From DATHRK01 sp035513295 (GTDB lineage: Bacteria; Gemmatimonadota; Gemmatimonadetes; Longimicrobiales; RSA9): a stretch of 64,000 bases of DNA. Under the pieces are notes generated by a model. The model was not told where the DNA came from and did not search any database. It worked only from the letters and a program-made list of their open reading frames with translations. The stretch's first letter is position 1. Each line of letters starts with the position of its first letter. The stretch is from assembly GCA_035513295.1 (NCBI GenBank), contig DATKCH010000011.1, forward strand, positions 1 through 64,000, written 5' to 3'. Shown here one piece after another: positions 37,361-45,874 of the stretch. Both the position numbers and the translations under genes were made by a program.

Positions 37361-38470
37361 CTACTCGGCCGCGTCCAGCATGAGTTCCAATGCGAGCGAG
37401 CACCCCCTCGGCTCCGCCTCCGGCGCTCTCCCCGCCAGTTCGACGTGCCCGCCCAGCACGCGACCCACATCCTCGGTCTGCACCGCGACGATCGAGCCCA
37501 GGTTCGCGAGGTCGACGTGCCGCAGCACCCCCGGTTCGCCGTCGGGGAGCGGGGCGAGCGTTTCGGGATCCGCGGCCAGGGGCGCCAGCCAGGGCGCGGA
37601 CGCCTTCAGGTCGCCGCGCCCGCGGATCCCATCCAGCAAGCAGCGGTCGTAGTACTGGGAGCAGAGCTCGGTCATGCCGTACTCGTTGACGCACGCGTGG
37701 TCCGGCAGGCCCAGCAGGTCGCCGTACGCGGCGCGCAACTCCTGCCCGGGAACCGAGCGCTTCGCGCCCTTCGATCCACCCGTGTCCATCAGGCGAGACC
37801 CATCGGGCAGGGCGAACCGCCGGCCGGCGGCAGCGAGCTCGTCGAGCCAGGCGGCGAACGCGAGCGATGTGCCGAGGAGCAGGACGGGCTCGCCCGCCGT
37901 GCCGGCGTCCTCCAGGGCCGCGGCGAGGCCCGCGCGGTCGAGGCCGCTGGACGGGTGCATGAACCAGCCGACTCCGAGCGGCCCGAAGGAACCCGCCACG
38001 ACTCCGGCCATGTGCGACAGCGAGGAGTCCGGAGCTTCCCGGGGAGAGGGGATCAGGGACACGAACCTGCAGCTCGCGCCGTCCGGAAGCAGGAAGCGCC
38101 GGAACGCCGCGAGCGCCGACGCGTCGTACAACTCCAGGTCGGGCACGTGGTGCGCTCCCCGGCGCGCGCCCCCGGCGGTGGTGCCGCTGGTCAGGAACAC
38201 CGCCGAGCGGGCTCCCCGCGGGCCGCTGGCGAACGCCACGTCCCTGAAAGCCCGCGCCGGAACCGGGGGGATGTCGCGCCAGGTCGCCACGTTGGAGGGA
38301 TCTGCGCCACGCCGCTCGCAGTAGGCGCGGTACGCAGGGTCGCCCTCGAACTGGACGGCGAACGCGGAGCGGGCGAGCCGGTCGAACTCGACGGGCGGAA
38401 GCGGCGCGTCCGCGCCCCGCCGAAAGAGCGCGAGCAGCTCATCCCGGAGCGCGGACGCGCGCCGGCTCAT
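37361..38470 (-). CDS. luxE: LuxE-like acyl-protein synthetase
   Basis: A 369-residue ANL-type adenylating enzyme of the LuxE family, which activates fatty acids as acyl-AMP and transfers the acyl group to its own Cys for LuxC. Visible parts are FLTSGTTAGGARRGAHHVPD (the P-loop-like Ser/Thr/Gly motif), LMDTGGSKGAKRSVPGQEL and VNEYGMTELCSQYYD, the A5-type motif with Glu. The ATG at 38470 lies in an ATGA overlap with the stop of the DUF255 gene. Function outside bioluminescence is unknown; long-chain aldehyde or wax-type lipid formation is a reasonable guess. Confidence 0.88.
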   Translation of the reverse strand: MSRRASALRDELLALFRRGADAPLPPVEFDRLARSAFAVQFEGDPAYRAYCERRGADPSNVATWRDIPPVPARAFRDVAFASGPRGARSAVFLTSGTTAGGARRGAHHVPDLELYDASALAAFRRFLLPDGASCRFVSLIPSPREAPDSSLSHMAGVVAGSFGPLGVGWFMHPSSGLDRAGLAAALEDAGTAGEPVLLLGTSLAFAAWLDELAAAGRRFALPDGSRLMDTGGSKGAKRSVPGQELRAAYGDLLGLPDHACVNEYGMTELCSQYYDRCLLDGIRGRGDLKASAPWLAPLAADPETLAPLPDGEPGVLRHVDLANLGSIVAVQTEDVGRVLGGHVELAGRAPEAEPRGCSLALELMLDAAE

Positions 38471-40203
38471 CGGTCCAGCAGCGCGCGCAGATCGGAGGAG
38501 GTGTGGGCGGGACCCGTCCACCCCCCGGCCCGACGAACCCAGGCGGCGGCCGGTCCGGCGCTCTCGAAGTGCCGCCCGGCGACACGTGCGTTCTCGCGGA
38601 CGCGCCACACCCTCGCGCCGGGCCGAGCTCCGGCCACGGCGGTCAGTTCCCCACCGGCGTCGGATGGATCCGCCGAGGTCGCCCCGCGCACGATTGCGAG
38701 GGGCGCCGGCTCGAAGAACTCGTCCGCCGCCAGTGCGAAGGCCGCGCCGTCGATTCCATAGCGCGACGCCGCCGGGGACAGGAACGCCAGGATCCGCTCC
38801 GCCTGCGATCTGGCTCCGCCCGCGCCGGCCAGCGCATCCAGGCCGAGCAGGGCCCGGGCCGCCGCGGCGTTTTCGTGGAACGGGCGCTGCGGAGGACCCA
38901 ACGGACCGGGAACTTCCCCCCCCGCCCGCTCGGCGAACCCGTCGTCGCTCCACAGCTCCTCGCGCATGCGCTCCGCCAGGTCCTGCGCGTATGCCAGCGT
39001 CGAGACGCTGCCCGAGGCAGCCGCGACGGAGATCGCCGCCGCCAGGACTTCCACGGCATCGACCAGCAGGCCGCGCGGCCCTTCCGGCCCGCCCGGTGAC
39101 AGGAAATGGAGCGGCAGGGCGCCTCTCCTGTCGAAGCGCTCCCGGATGAGCCCGAAGAGGTCCTCCGCGCGCGCTATCCAGTCGTCCCGTCCGAGGCTCA
39201 CGCCGGCCTCCGCGAGACAGCGCGACCAGGTCGCGTTCGCGTCGGCGAACGCCGTGTCGTCCCGCGCCGGTCGGCTCCCTGCCCGCCCGTCACCACCCGC
39301 CGCCACGCTGGCGGCCATGAGGCCGTCGTCGCGGGTCAGCGCGCGCTCCGCCCACGCGACGGCGGCCGTCGCGGCGTCGGCCCAGTCGCGCCGGCCCCGG
39401 AACGCCGAGGCGGCCGCGAAGCAGCGCATGATTTCGGCGTTCACGGAGAGCAGGCGCTCGGTGCTGGGGTGGGTCCAGTCCTCGGCCAGCGCGTATCGAT
39501 GGAACGCGCCCGTCTCCGGATCGCGCATCTCGCCCGCCAGGATGCCGTCCAGGGTGCGGTCGGCCATCTCGCCGAGTTCGGGTGCCCCCAGGCGTGCCTC
39601 CTGGAGATGGAGATAGGCCACCGCGTCCACGGGGGGATGCTTCGGTGCCTCCCCGAAGCCGCCGTTGCGCGCATCGAACGACTGCTGCAGGAAGGTCAGA
39701 ACGTCATCGGCCGCCTCCCGGCGGGGCATCCCCGAGCCGGAGCGCCGATCGCGCGCGGACGCGACCGCCGCCCGCCGCCGCTCGAGCTCCGCTTCCAGCT
39801 CCGGCCCGCGTTCCCGCCAGGCTTCCAGGACGGCACGGCCGGCGGCGAGCAGGTCCTCCGCATCGACGAACGGGCCGCTCCACAGGACGCCCCCGGACGG
39901 CGTGAGGAAGACGTTTGTCGGCCAGCCGGAGCCGATGTAGCGGTCGCGCACGTGAGGCTGGCGCTCGGCGTCGACGCGAACCGGCACGACGCGTTCCGAG
40001 AGGAGGTCGACGACGCGCTCGTCCGCGAAGGTCTCCGCCTCCATCCGGCGACACCACGCGCACCAGGATGTCTGCAGCGAAAGGAAGACCGGCGTCGAGG
40101 CGGCTGCGGCGTCGCGGAACGGCTCCGCCCCCCAGTCGCGCCAGGGGATCCTCAGTTCCGCTGAGGTGCTCTGCCCGCCCGGGTTGCCGTTCTCGAGTCT
40201 CAC
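38467..40203 (-). CDS. DUF255 thioredoxin-domain protein (YyaL/SPATA20-like)
   Basis: A 578-residue protein with an N-terminal thioredoxin-like DUF255 domain (SLQTSWCAWCRRMEAETFAD, redox pair C48/C51) and a long alpha/alpha-barrel region of the six-hairpin glycosidase type, the YyaL/SPATA20 architecture. The family is usually 650-700 residues, so this copy is somewhat short. The start is uncertain: the GTG at 40203 begins 8 bp after the upstream lipoprotein stop, while the first in-frame ATG at 40251 would overlap that gene by 41 bp. It is coupled to luxE by an ATGA overlap. Reaction unknown for the whole family. Confidence 0.83.
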   Translation of the reverse strand: MRLENGNPGGQSTSAELRIPWRDWGAEPFRDAAAASTPVFLSLQTSWCAWCRRMEAETFADERVVDLLSERVVPVRVDAERQPHVRDRYIGSGWPTNVFLTPSGGVLWSGPFVDAEDLLAAGRAVLEAWRERGPELEAELERRRAAVASARDRRSGSGMPRREAADDVLTFLQQSFDARNGGFGEAPKHPPVDAVAYLHLQEARLGAPELGEMADRTLDGILAGEMRDPETGAFHRYALAEDWTHPSTERLLSVNAEIMRCFAAASAFRGRRDWADAATAAVAWAERALTRDDGLMAASVAAGGDGRAGSRPARDDTAFADANATWSRCLAEAGVSLGRDDWIARAEDLFGLIRERFDRRGALPLHFLSPGGPEGPRGLLVDAVEVLAAAISVAAASGSVSTLAYAQDLAERMREELWSDDGFAERAGGEVPGPLGPPQRPFHENAAAARALLGLDALAGAGGARSQAERILAFLSPAASRYGIDGAAFALAADEFFEPAPLAIVRGATSADPSDAGGELTAVAGARPGARVWRVRENARVAGRHFESAGPAAAWVRRAGGWTGPAHTSSDLRALLDR

Positions 40204-40210
40204 GCCCGAG

Positions 40211-40963
40211 TCAGCGCCGAAGGACCAGGCGGGCCAGGAGCGCGTTCGCATCTCCGGCCGGATGCGAGACTTCCTCGCAGCGGATCTGCGCCGGCGTGCC
40301 GACGAAGACCCGGAAACCCCCGAGCCGCCCCGAGCCGCTCGTTTCGCCGCCCGTCCCGCAAGCGGTGGAGGGCGTGAACGACGGCCGGAGCAGCACCGCG
40401 ATCGAGTCCGCCAGCGCCGGGTCGGCGGCCTCCACGCCGATCACGAGCGGAGCCGTGGTCATGACGTCGGTCGCGACATATTCCAGGAACGCCTGTACCA
40501 GCGCGTGCGGGTCGGACGTCAGGTCGGCGCGGAACGATATGAGGTCCAGAAAGACGCCCTCCCCCAGCTCGTAGAGAGCGTCGTGCAGGACCACGACCTC
40601 TCCCCCGCCGACCGGGATCGCGATGGTCGTGTCCCCCAGCGGCTCGATCGCGGCGAGATAGGCGAAGCCGAGACCCTGTTCGATCGCGGGCCCGGACATC
40701 GCCAATCCGGTCCTGTCGGCCAGCTCCGCGAACCACGCGCTGTCGGCCGCGGCCCGGAGCAGCACGAAGTCCGGCCCTACGGCGTTCACGGACTCCGCGA
40801 TCGCGGCCGGCGACGTTTGGGCCCCGGCGTTCCGGGCGAGGACCCGGACACCCTCCTCGTAGGCCAGCGAGCCCGGGCTCGAAGCGCACCCGGCGAGGGC
40901 GAGGCCGGCGAAAAGGAGCGCGCGCGGGAGCGCGGGGCCCGCGCTCGGTCGTTGCTGGATCAT
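40211..40963 (-). CDS. Hypothetical lipoprotein
   Basis: A 250-residue exported lipoprotein (lipobox LALAGC about residue 22). From the ATG at 40963 it has a GGGAG ribosome site; an ATG at 40996 is also in frame. The mature part is alpha/beta with several DxD-like turns and two Cys near the C-terminus (STACGTG and IRCEEV) that could form a disulfide. No family recognised. It is the first gene of the minus-strand run lipoprotein-DUF255-luxE-luxC. Confidence 0.72.
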   Translation of the reverse strand: MIQQRPSAGPALPRALLFAGLALAGCASSPGSLAYEEGVRVLARNAGAQTSPAAIAESVNAVGPDFVLLRAAADSAWFAELADRTGLAMSGPAIEQGLGFAYLAAIEPLGDTTIAIPVGGGEVVVLHDALYELGEGVFLDLISFRADLTSDPHALVQAFLEYVATDVMTTAPLVIGVEAADPALADSIAVLLRPSFTPSTACGTGGETSGSGRLGGFRVFVGTPAQIRCEEVSHPAGDANALLARLVLRR

Positions 40964-41267
40964 GTACTCCCGCGAGGTGGAGACTTCCCGACGCACGCGT
41001 CCGGGATCTCGTGAGCCCGGGCGCGGTACGAACGATCGTGGGGCCGCGTTCCATCAAGATCATTGACAGGCCCCGAAGGGGCGCGTTAGAGGTTCCCATA
41101 CTCCTCGCAGCGCCCGCAGGTGCGGGACTCCCCGAAGCTAGACCCGGCCACGATGCCCGGCAAGCGAATTTGCCGGCGGGGCCGGATCGTTCAGAAGTCG
41201 TCGTGGGAAGGGCGGCGCGGCCGAAGTGGCGCCTCTCCGCGGCGGTCCGGAACAGGGAGGCGGCCAG
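40964..41267. other. 304-bp divergent intergenic region
   Basis: Spacer between the lipoprotein (minus) and an unknown gene (plus). A consensus -35 TTGACA lies at 41063-41068, followed by a small palindrome GCCCCGAAGGGGC (41070-41082) inside the would-be spacer, and a poor -10 (TAGAGG at 41087-41092, 18 bp spacing). A promoter here for the plus-strand gene is only tentative. No RNA gene recognised. Confidence 0.35.
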
Positions 41268-42038
41268 GTGATTCTGCCCAACGTCCGCGCCGGGTTCGGC
41301 GCGCCCGAGATCGAGTCCGCGATCGACGCCCTCCGGGGTGTCCACGAAGAGTCCGCGGCGGAGGCCGAGGAGCGCCTCGCGCGCGATGGTCTGGACTCCG
41401 TTCTGGACGACCCGCGCGTTCTGAACGCGCTTCTGGGCGGCGAGCGCACGACCGCCGAGCGGCCGCCTCTGCCCCTGCTCCTCTACGTGTTCGTACGGCA
41501 CGCCCTGCTCGAGGGCGGCGTGGACGACTCTACCCTCAGCGACTACGTCGCCGCCTTGCTGCTGTCCTTCGGCCAGGGGGATTGCGGGCCGCGCCCGGAT
41601 GGGGAAGACTATCGATACGAGTATCTCACCGACCTGCTCGAGCGCATCGAGGGCGCGAGGGGACCGACGGTGTTCCTTCTGCAGGCGCACATGGGCGACA
41701 CCGCGCTCTGGCTGAGCGGAGTCTTTCCGGATCGGGTCACCGCCCGCGTGCAGCGGCGGGGCGCCCCGGGCCTCGACTACTTCGAAACCCTCGGCGCCGC
41801 CGGTTATCAGGCGGCGGCGCGGTCCCGCCTCGCCGCGGCGCACGGCCTGGATGGCGTGCTGGAGCGGTGCGGCAGACTCTTTCCGGCGCTGCGCGTGAGC
41901 CTGAACCGGATCTCGGACAGGTACTTCTTCCCGCGGGCGGCCGATCCCGTCGAGCGGCTGCTCCGACAGACGGCCGACATCGCCGTCGAGCGAGAGAGCC
42001 GGCGGATCGATCCGACCGACGGCAGGTTCGACGCATGA
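41268..42038 (+). CDS. Hypothetical protein
   Basis: A 256-residue soluble protein starting at a GTG (41268) that follows AGGGAGG at about 41253-41259. It is alpha-helical, with a well-defined N-terminal part (ESAIDALRGVHEESAAEAEERL) and a conserved-looking middle (LLLSFGQGDCGPRPDGEDYRYEYLTDLLER). No motif identifies a reaction. The stop overlaps the ATG of the next gene, so the two are coupled and likely functionally linked. Confidence 0.72.
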   Translation: MILPNVRAGFGAPEIESAIDALRGVHEESAAEAEERLARDGLDSVLDDPRVLNALLGGERTTAERPPLPLLLYVFVRHALLEGGVDDSTLSDYVAALLLSFGQGDCGPRPDGEDYRYEYLTDLLERIEGARGPTVFLLQAHMGDTALWLSGVFPDRVTARVQRRGAPGLDYFETLGAAGYQAAARSRLAAAHGLDGVLERCGRLFPALRVSLNRISDRYFFPRAADPVERLLRQTADIAVERESRRIDPTDGRFDA

Positions 42039-42334
42039 TCGGCGCGCCGGACTTCCTGATCTGCCCGCATTGTTGGGGGGTCAGCCCGTTCGCGCGCCGG
42101 CTGTGCGAACGCTGCGGCGCCGATCCCGCGACGGTCTTGCAGGAATCGGGAGGGCTCCGGTGGACGGCGCCCGTGCAGAGCCCGGTGCCTGTCGCCCGCG
42201 GACGACCGCTCACGCGCGCACAGCGCATAGGCGCCGCGGCGTGCCTGCTCGTCCTTGCCATCGGCTATGTTTTTGGCGCGCTCGGCGCGAGGGCGGGCGT
42301 AGCCTTCCGACCCGCGCCGGCCGCCGCGCCCTGA
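42035..42334 (+). CDS. Small zinc-ribbon protein with one TM helix
   Basis: A 99-residue protein. Residues 9-30 hold two CxxC knuckles (CPHCWGVSPFARRLCERCG), a zinc ribbon of the zinc-ribbon-15 or DUF7577-like sort. A single hydrophobic helix at about residues 69-88 follows, then a short tail. It begins in an ATGA overlap with the upstream unknown gene and its 3' end overlaps the convergent GspE-like gene by 70 bp. No specific function recognised. Confidence 0.75.
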   Translation: MIGAPDFLICPHCWGVSPFARRLCERCGADPATVLQESGGLRWTAPVQSPVPVARGRPLTRAQRIGAAACLLVLAIGYVFGALGARAGVAFRPAPAAAP

Positions 42335-44106
42335 CCCCGGCCGGGATCCGGATCCCGCCGTCCCGCTCGGGAGGGTTCGGCCGGCCTTCCCACGGAGAGC
42401 GGTTCGCCGCGGGGTCTTTGCGCCGCCAGAAGGGCGAGGAAGGGCGCGACCTCGGGTAGCGAAGTCTCACCCGCGCGCAGCCTCCGCCACGCGTGGTGCG
42501 CGAGCCCGAGGGCGCCGGCCCGATGCGCCCGCCTGCGCACCTCGTCGGACCCGGCCCGCGCCAGAATGGCCTCCCGCACCTCCGCGTCCACCGCGAGCAG
42601 ATCGAAGATTCCGGTGCGGCCCCTGTAGCCGCGGCCCTCGCAGGCGGCACAGCCGACCGGCTCGAAGACGCGAGTGTCCCCCGCCGGGAGGCCCAGCGCT
42701 TCGAGTTCGTGCCTCTCGGATGCGCGTTCGCGGCGGCACTTTCGACACAGCCGACGCACGAGCCTCTGCGCGAGCACTCCCGCGAGTCCTCCGGCCACCA
42801 TGTACGGGGCGATGCCCATCTCCACGAGCCGGGACACCGCCGAGGCGGCGTCGTTCGTGTGCAGCGTGGACAGCACGAGGTGCCCCGTAAGCGCCGCCGC
42901 CATGCCCACCTCGGCTGTTTCGAGGTCGCGCATCTCGCCGACCATCACGACATCCGGGTCCTGCCGCAGCACGGCCCGCAACGCGGCCGCGAAGGTGAGG
43001 CCGGAGCGCGGCTGGACCTGCACCTGCGTGAGGCCCGCGAGGCGGTATTCGATCGGGTCCTCGAGCGTGACGACGTTCCGCCGGTCCCGGTCGATCGATC
43101 CGAGGATCGCGTAGAGCGTCGTGGTCTTGCCGCTCCCCGTGGGGCCCGTGACGACGAGGCCACCGTGGGAGCGCAGCAGCAGCCGGTCCAGTCTCGTGCG
43201 CATGTCCGCCGGCAGCCCGAGCTCGTCCAGCCCCATGCCCGCGTGCGCGGGATCGAGCATCCGCAGAACGGTTTTCTCGCCCTCGACCGCCGGAAGGGTG
43301 GACACCCGCAGGTCCACGCGCCTCGCGCCCACGGTCACCGTCGCGCGACCGTCCTGCGGCCGCCTCTTCACGGATATGTCGAGCCCGGCCATGATCTTCA
43401 GCCTGGAAACCACGGCCGCCGCGGCGTCGGCGGGAAACTCCATGATCTCGCGCAGCTCTCCATCGACGCGGGCGCGCACGAGGAGGCGCTCGGGCCGCGG
43501 CTCCACGTGGACGTCGGAGGCTCCAGCCTCCCAGGCTCCGGCCAACAGCCGCTCCACGATCGCCACGACGCCCGGTGACGCCACCTCCGGGCGGGCGGCC
43601 TCGCCGGTGGGGCTCAGGGGCGCGCCGACGAGGCCGCCGTCGGCGCCGGGCGACCCGGCGGCCAGCCGCGCCCAGGCCGCGTCCAGCGTCGCGGGAGCCA
43701 CCACCGCCGGCTCGATCCGCCGGCCGGTCCGGAAGCGCAGGTCGTCGAGCGTCCCGGCGTCCAGGGGGTCCTCCACCGCGACGAGCATGCGCCCCCGCTC
43801 CAGCCGTAGCGGGAGCAGGCGGGCGCGGCGCGCCACGGCGTGATCGATGGCCGCCAGGGCGTCGGCCTCCGGAACGAGCGGCCCCTCCAGGAAGGGCAGT
43901 CGGAGTTGGCGCGCGAGAGCCCTGGCCACGTCCGACGGCGAGGCGCCGTTGCGCACGAGCACGACGCCGAGACGCTCGCGGCTCCAGCGCTGCTCGGCGA
44001 GCGCGGCGCGCAGCTCGTCCTCGGTGACCGCTCCCGCCGACAGCAGGAGCTGTCCGATGACCCGGGGCGCGCCGGCGGCGGTGGTGGAAACGGCGGAGTC
44101 GCTCAC
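42265..44106 (-). CDS. Type II secretion/type IV pilus assembly ATPase (GspE/PilB family)
   Basis: A 613-residue hexameric ATPase. An N-terminal MshEN-like domain (residues 15-165) precedes the catalytic part with Walker A GPTGSGKTTTL (K327), an Asp box near TLEDPIEYRL, Walker B GEMRDLETAEV and the His box STLHTNDAASAVSRL. Two CxxC pairs (CRKCRRE and CAACEGRG) form the family's zinc site. The last 40 residues are a Pro/Gly/Arg-rich tail that overlaps the zinc-ribbon gene on the other strand by 70 bp. There are no pilin, PilC or secretin genes nearby, so this is an orphan copy. Confidence 0.92.
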   Translation of the reverse strand: MSDSAVSTTAAGAPRVIGQLLLSAGAVTEDELRAALAEQRWSRERLGVVLVRNGASPSDVARALARQLRLPFLEGPLVPEADALAAIDHAVARRARLLPLRLERGRMLVAVEDPLDAGTLDDLRFRTGRRIEPAVVAPATLDAAWARLAAGSPGADGGLVGAPLSPTGEAARPEVASPGVVAIVERLLAGAWEAGASDVHVEPRPERLLVRARVDGELREIMEFPADAAAAVVSRLKIMAGLDISVKRRPQDGRATVTVGARRVDLRVSTLPAVEGEKTVLRMLDPAHAGMGLDELGLPADMRTRLDRLLLRSHGGLVVTGPTGSGKTTTLYAILGSIDRDRRNVVTLEDPIEYRLAGLTQVQVQPRSGLTFAAALRAVLRQDPDVVMVGEMRDLETAEVGMAAALTGHLVLSTLHTNDAASAVSRLVEMGIAPYMVAGGLAGVLAQRLVRRLCRKCRRERASERHELEALGLPAGDTRVFEPVGCAACEGRGYRGRTGIFDLLAVDAEVREAILARAGSDEVRRRAHRAGALGLAHHAWRRLRAGETSLPEVAPFLALLAAQRPRGEPLSVGRPAEPSRAGRRDPDPGRGQGAAAGAGRKATPALAPSAPKT

Positions 44107-44170
44107 ACGAAACGCTCGCGGTGGGCGCGGGGCGGCTCCATGGCGGCGCGGGTGCGGTTAGAATTGCGCC

Positions 44171-45115
44171 ATGGCCCCCGACGCCGGCCCCCTGGTCCAG
44201 GCGCGCGAAGCGCGCAAGCGGTACGCCCCCGGCGTCGCATCGTCCGGCCGCGGAGCGCTCGCCGGGGTGACCCTGTCCGCGGGGCCGGGGGTCACCGCGA
44301 TCCTGGGCCCCAACGGCGCGGGCAAGACCACCCTGCTGTCGCTCTGCCTGGGGTTCCTGCGCCCCACTTCCGGCGTGGTCGCGGTCGCCGGAATGGCGCC
44401 CGCCGCCTGGGTGCGGCGAAACGGGGCCGGCTACGTGCCCGAACGCTTCGCCCCGCCCGGCTCCTGGCGGCCCGGCTCCGTGCTGCGCGACCTCGCGCGC
44501 CTGTCCGGCGCGCGCAACCCGCGCGCCTCCGCCCGGGCCGAGATCGAGAGGTTCGGGCTGGAGGCCCTCGCCGCCGCGCCCGCGGACCGCCTCTCACGCG
44601 GCGAGCTGCAGCGACTCGCGCTCGCGCAGGCGGCCGTGGGCGACCCGTTCCTCCTGGTGCTCGACGAGCCGGAGCAGGGCCTGGATGGAGCCGGGCGAGC
44701 CTCCCTCCTGCGCTGGCTGAATGACCGCCGCCGAGAGGGCACGACGATCCTGCTGGCGACCCACGACGCGTCGCTCGCGGGCCAGCTGGCGGACTTCATC
44801 GTGGTCCTCTCGCGGGGCGCCATCCTGGAAACGCTCGCCGCCGCAGACGACGACCGCGACGCGACCTCCTACGTGGTCGGCCTGGAGCGGCCGCACGAGG
44901 CGTTGGGCGCGTGGGCCGGCTCGCCCGGAGCCGTGCGCCAAGCCACGGTCCGGGTGTCCGGGAGCGACGACCTGCAGGCGCGGCTGCGCGCCCTGGCCGA
45001 TGCCGGCGCGCGCGTCGTGCGCCTGCGACCGGCAGGCACCGTGTTGGAGGACCGGCTGCGCCGCGCGCTGGGGGAAGCATCTTCCCCCCCGCCGGGACCG
45101 GAGGGCGCGTGGTGA
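44171..45115 (+). CDS. ABC transporter ATP-binding protein
   Basis: A 314-residue ATPase subunit. It shows Walker A GPNGAGKTTLLS (K52), the signature LSRGELQRLALAQA, Walker B LLVLDEPEQGLDG and the His switch LLATHD. The last 75 residues form an extra domain after the usual ABC fold. Together with the permease encoded right after it (GTGA overlap), it makes an ABC-2-like exporter half set. The substrate is not predictable. The ATG starts 64 bp from the divergent GspE gene. Confidence 0.88.
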   Translation: MAPDAGPLVQAREARKRYAPGVASSGRGALAGVTLSAGPGVTAILGPNGAGKTTLLSLCLGFLRPTSGVVAVAGMAPAAWVRRNGAGYVPERFAPPGSWRPGSVLRDLARLSGARNPRASARAEIERFGLEALAAAPADRLSRGELQRLALAQAAVGDPFLLVLDEPEQGLDGAGRASLLRWLNDRRREGTTILLATHDASLAGQLADFIVVLSRGAILETLAAADDDRDATSYVVGLERPHEALGAWAGSPGAVRQATVRVSGSDDLQARLRALADAGARVVRLRPAGTVLEDRLRRALGEASSPPPGPEGAW

Positions 45116-45870
45116 TCGCGGCTGTGGCGCGCCTGGCGCTCGCGGAGTCCCGCGGGCGCCTCCTCCTCGTGGCGGCGGTGGGTCTGGCCTTCTTGCTGGG
45201 CGCCTGGGCCACGGCGGCGGCCTCGGGCGGGTCCGCCGACCCGGGCATGGACGACCTGTTCCGGCTGGGCGGCTATCCCCTCGTCTCCGCGGTCCTTTTG
45301 ATGGGCTGGACCGTGGGCCGCTTTCCCCTGTTCGCGGCCATCGCCCTGTTCGCCGGCCTCGCGTGGGGGGGACGCGCGTCCGGACCGGCGCGCCTCCTTC
45401 ACGCTCGACCCGTGTCCCCGCTCGCGATCTACGCCGTGCGCGCCGGGCTGTTCGGCGCGCTCGCGTTCCTGGCGTCGGCGCTCGTCCTTCCGGCGTTCGA
45501 CCTGCTCATCCTGGGCGCCTGGGGCGGCTCCGCGACGCTCGCGCTGGCGGCCGCGTACATACTCGCCTACGGCGGCCTCACGGCGCTGCTGTCGGTATGG
45601 ACACGCGCCGACGCCGCGATCGCCGCGCTGCTGGCGATCCTCGCGCACGTCTGGCACGGCGCGCTCCGAAGCGGCGCCGCGGACGCGATTCCGCGCGGCG
45701 TGGGCCGGTTCCTGTCCTTCGCGCTTCCCCCACAGGGCGCGCTGCACGAGCTGGAGAGCGCGTTCGCCGGCGTGCAGCCCGTGCCGTGGGATTCGTTCGG
45801 CTACGTGGCGGGCTACGCCGTGCTGCTGGCCGCGCTCACGGCCCTGTCGATCGTGGTCCGGGAGATCTAG
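45112..45870 (+). CDS. ABC transporter permease (ABC-2-like)
   Basis: A 252-residue integral membrane protein with about six hydrophobic helices and a short cytosolic N-terminal segment (VARLALAESRGRLL). It starts with a GTG inside a GTGA overlap with the ATPase gene. It lacks ABC-2 consensus motifs that can be named, but helix number, length and context fit a small exporter permease. The plus-strand pair converges on a phosphatase-superfamily gene. Confidence 0.78.
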   Translation: MIAAVARLALAESRGRLLLVAAVGLAFLLGAWATAAASGGSADPGMDDLFRLGGYPLVSAVLLMGWTVGRFPLFAAIALFAGLAWGGRASGPARLLHARPVSPLAIYAVRAGLFGALAFLASALVLPAFDLLILGAWGGSATLALAAAYILAYGGLTALLSVWTRADAAIAALLAILAHVWHGALRSGAADAIPRGVGRFLSFALPPQGALHELESAFAGVQPVPWDSFGYVAGYAVLLAALTALSIVVREI

Positions 45871-45874
45871 CAGG

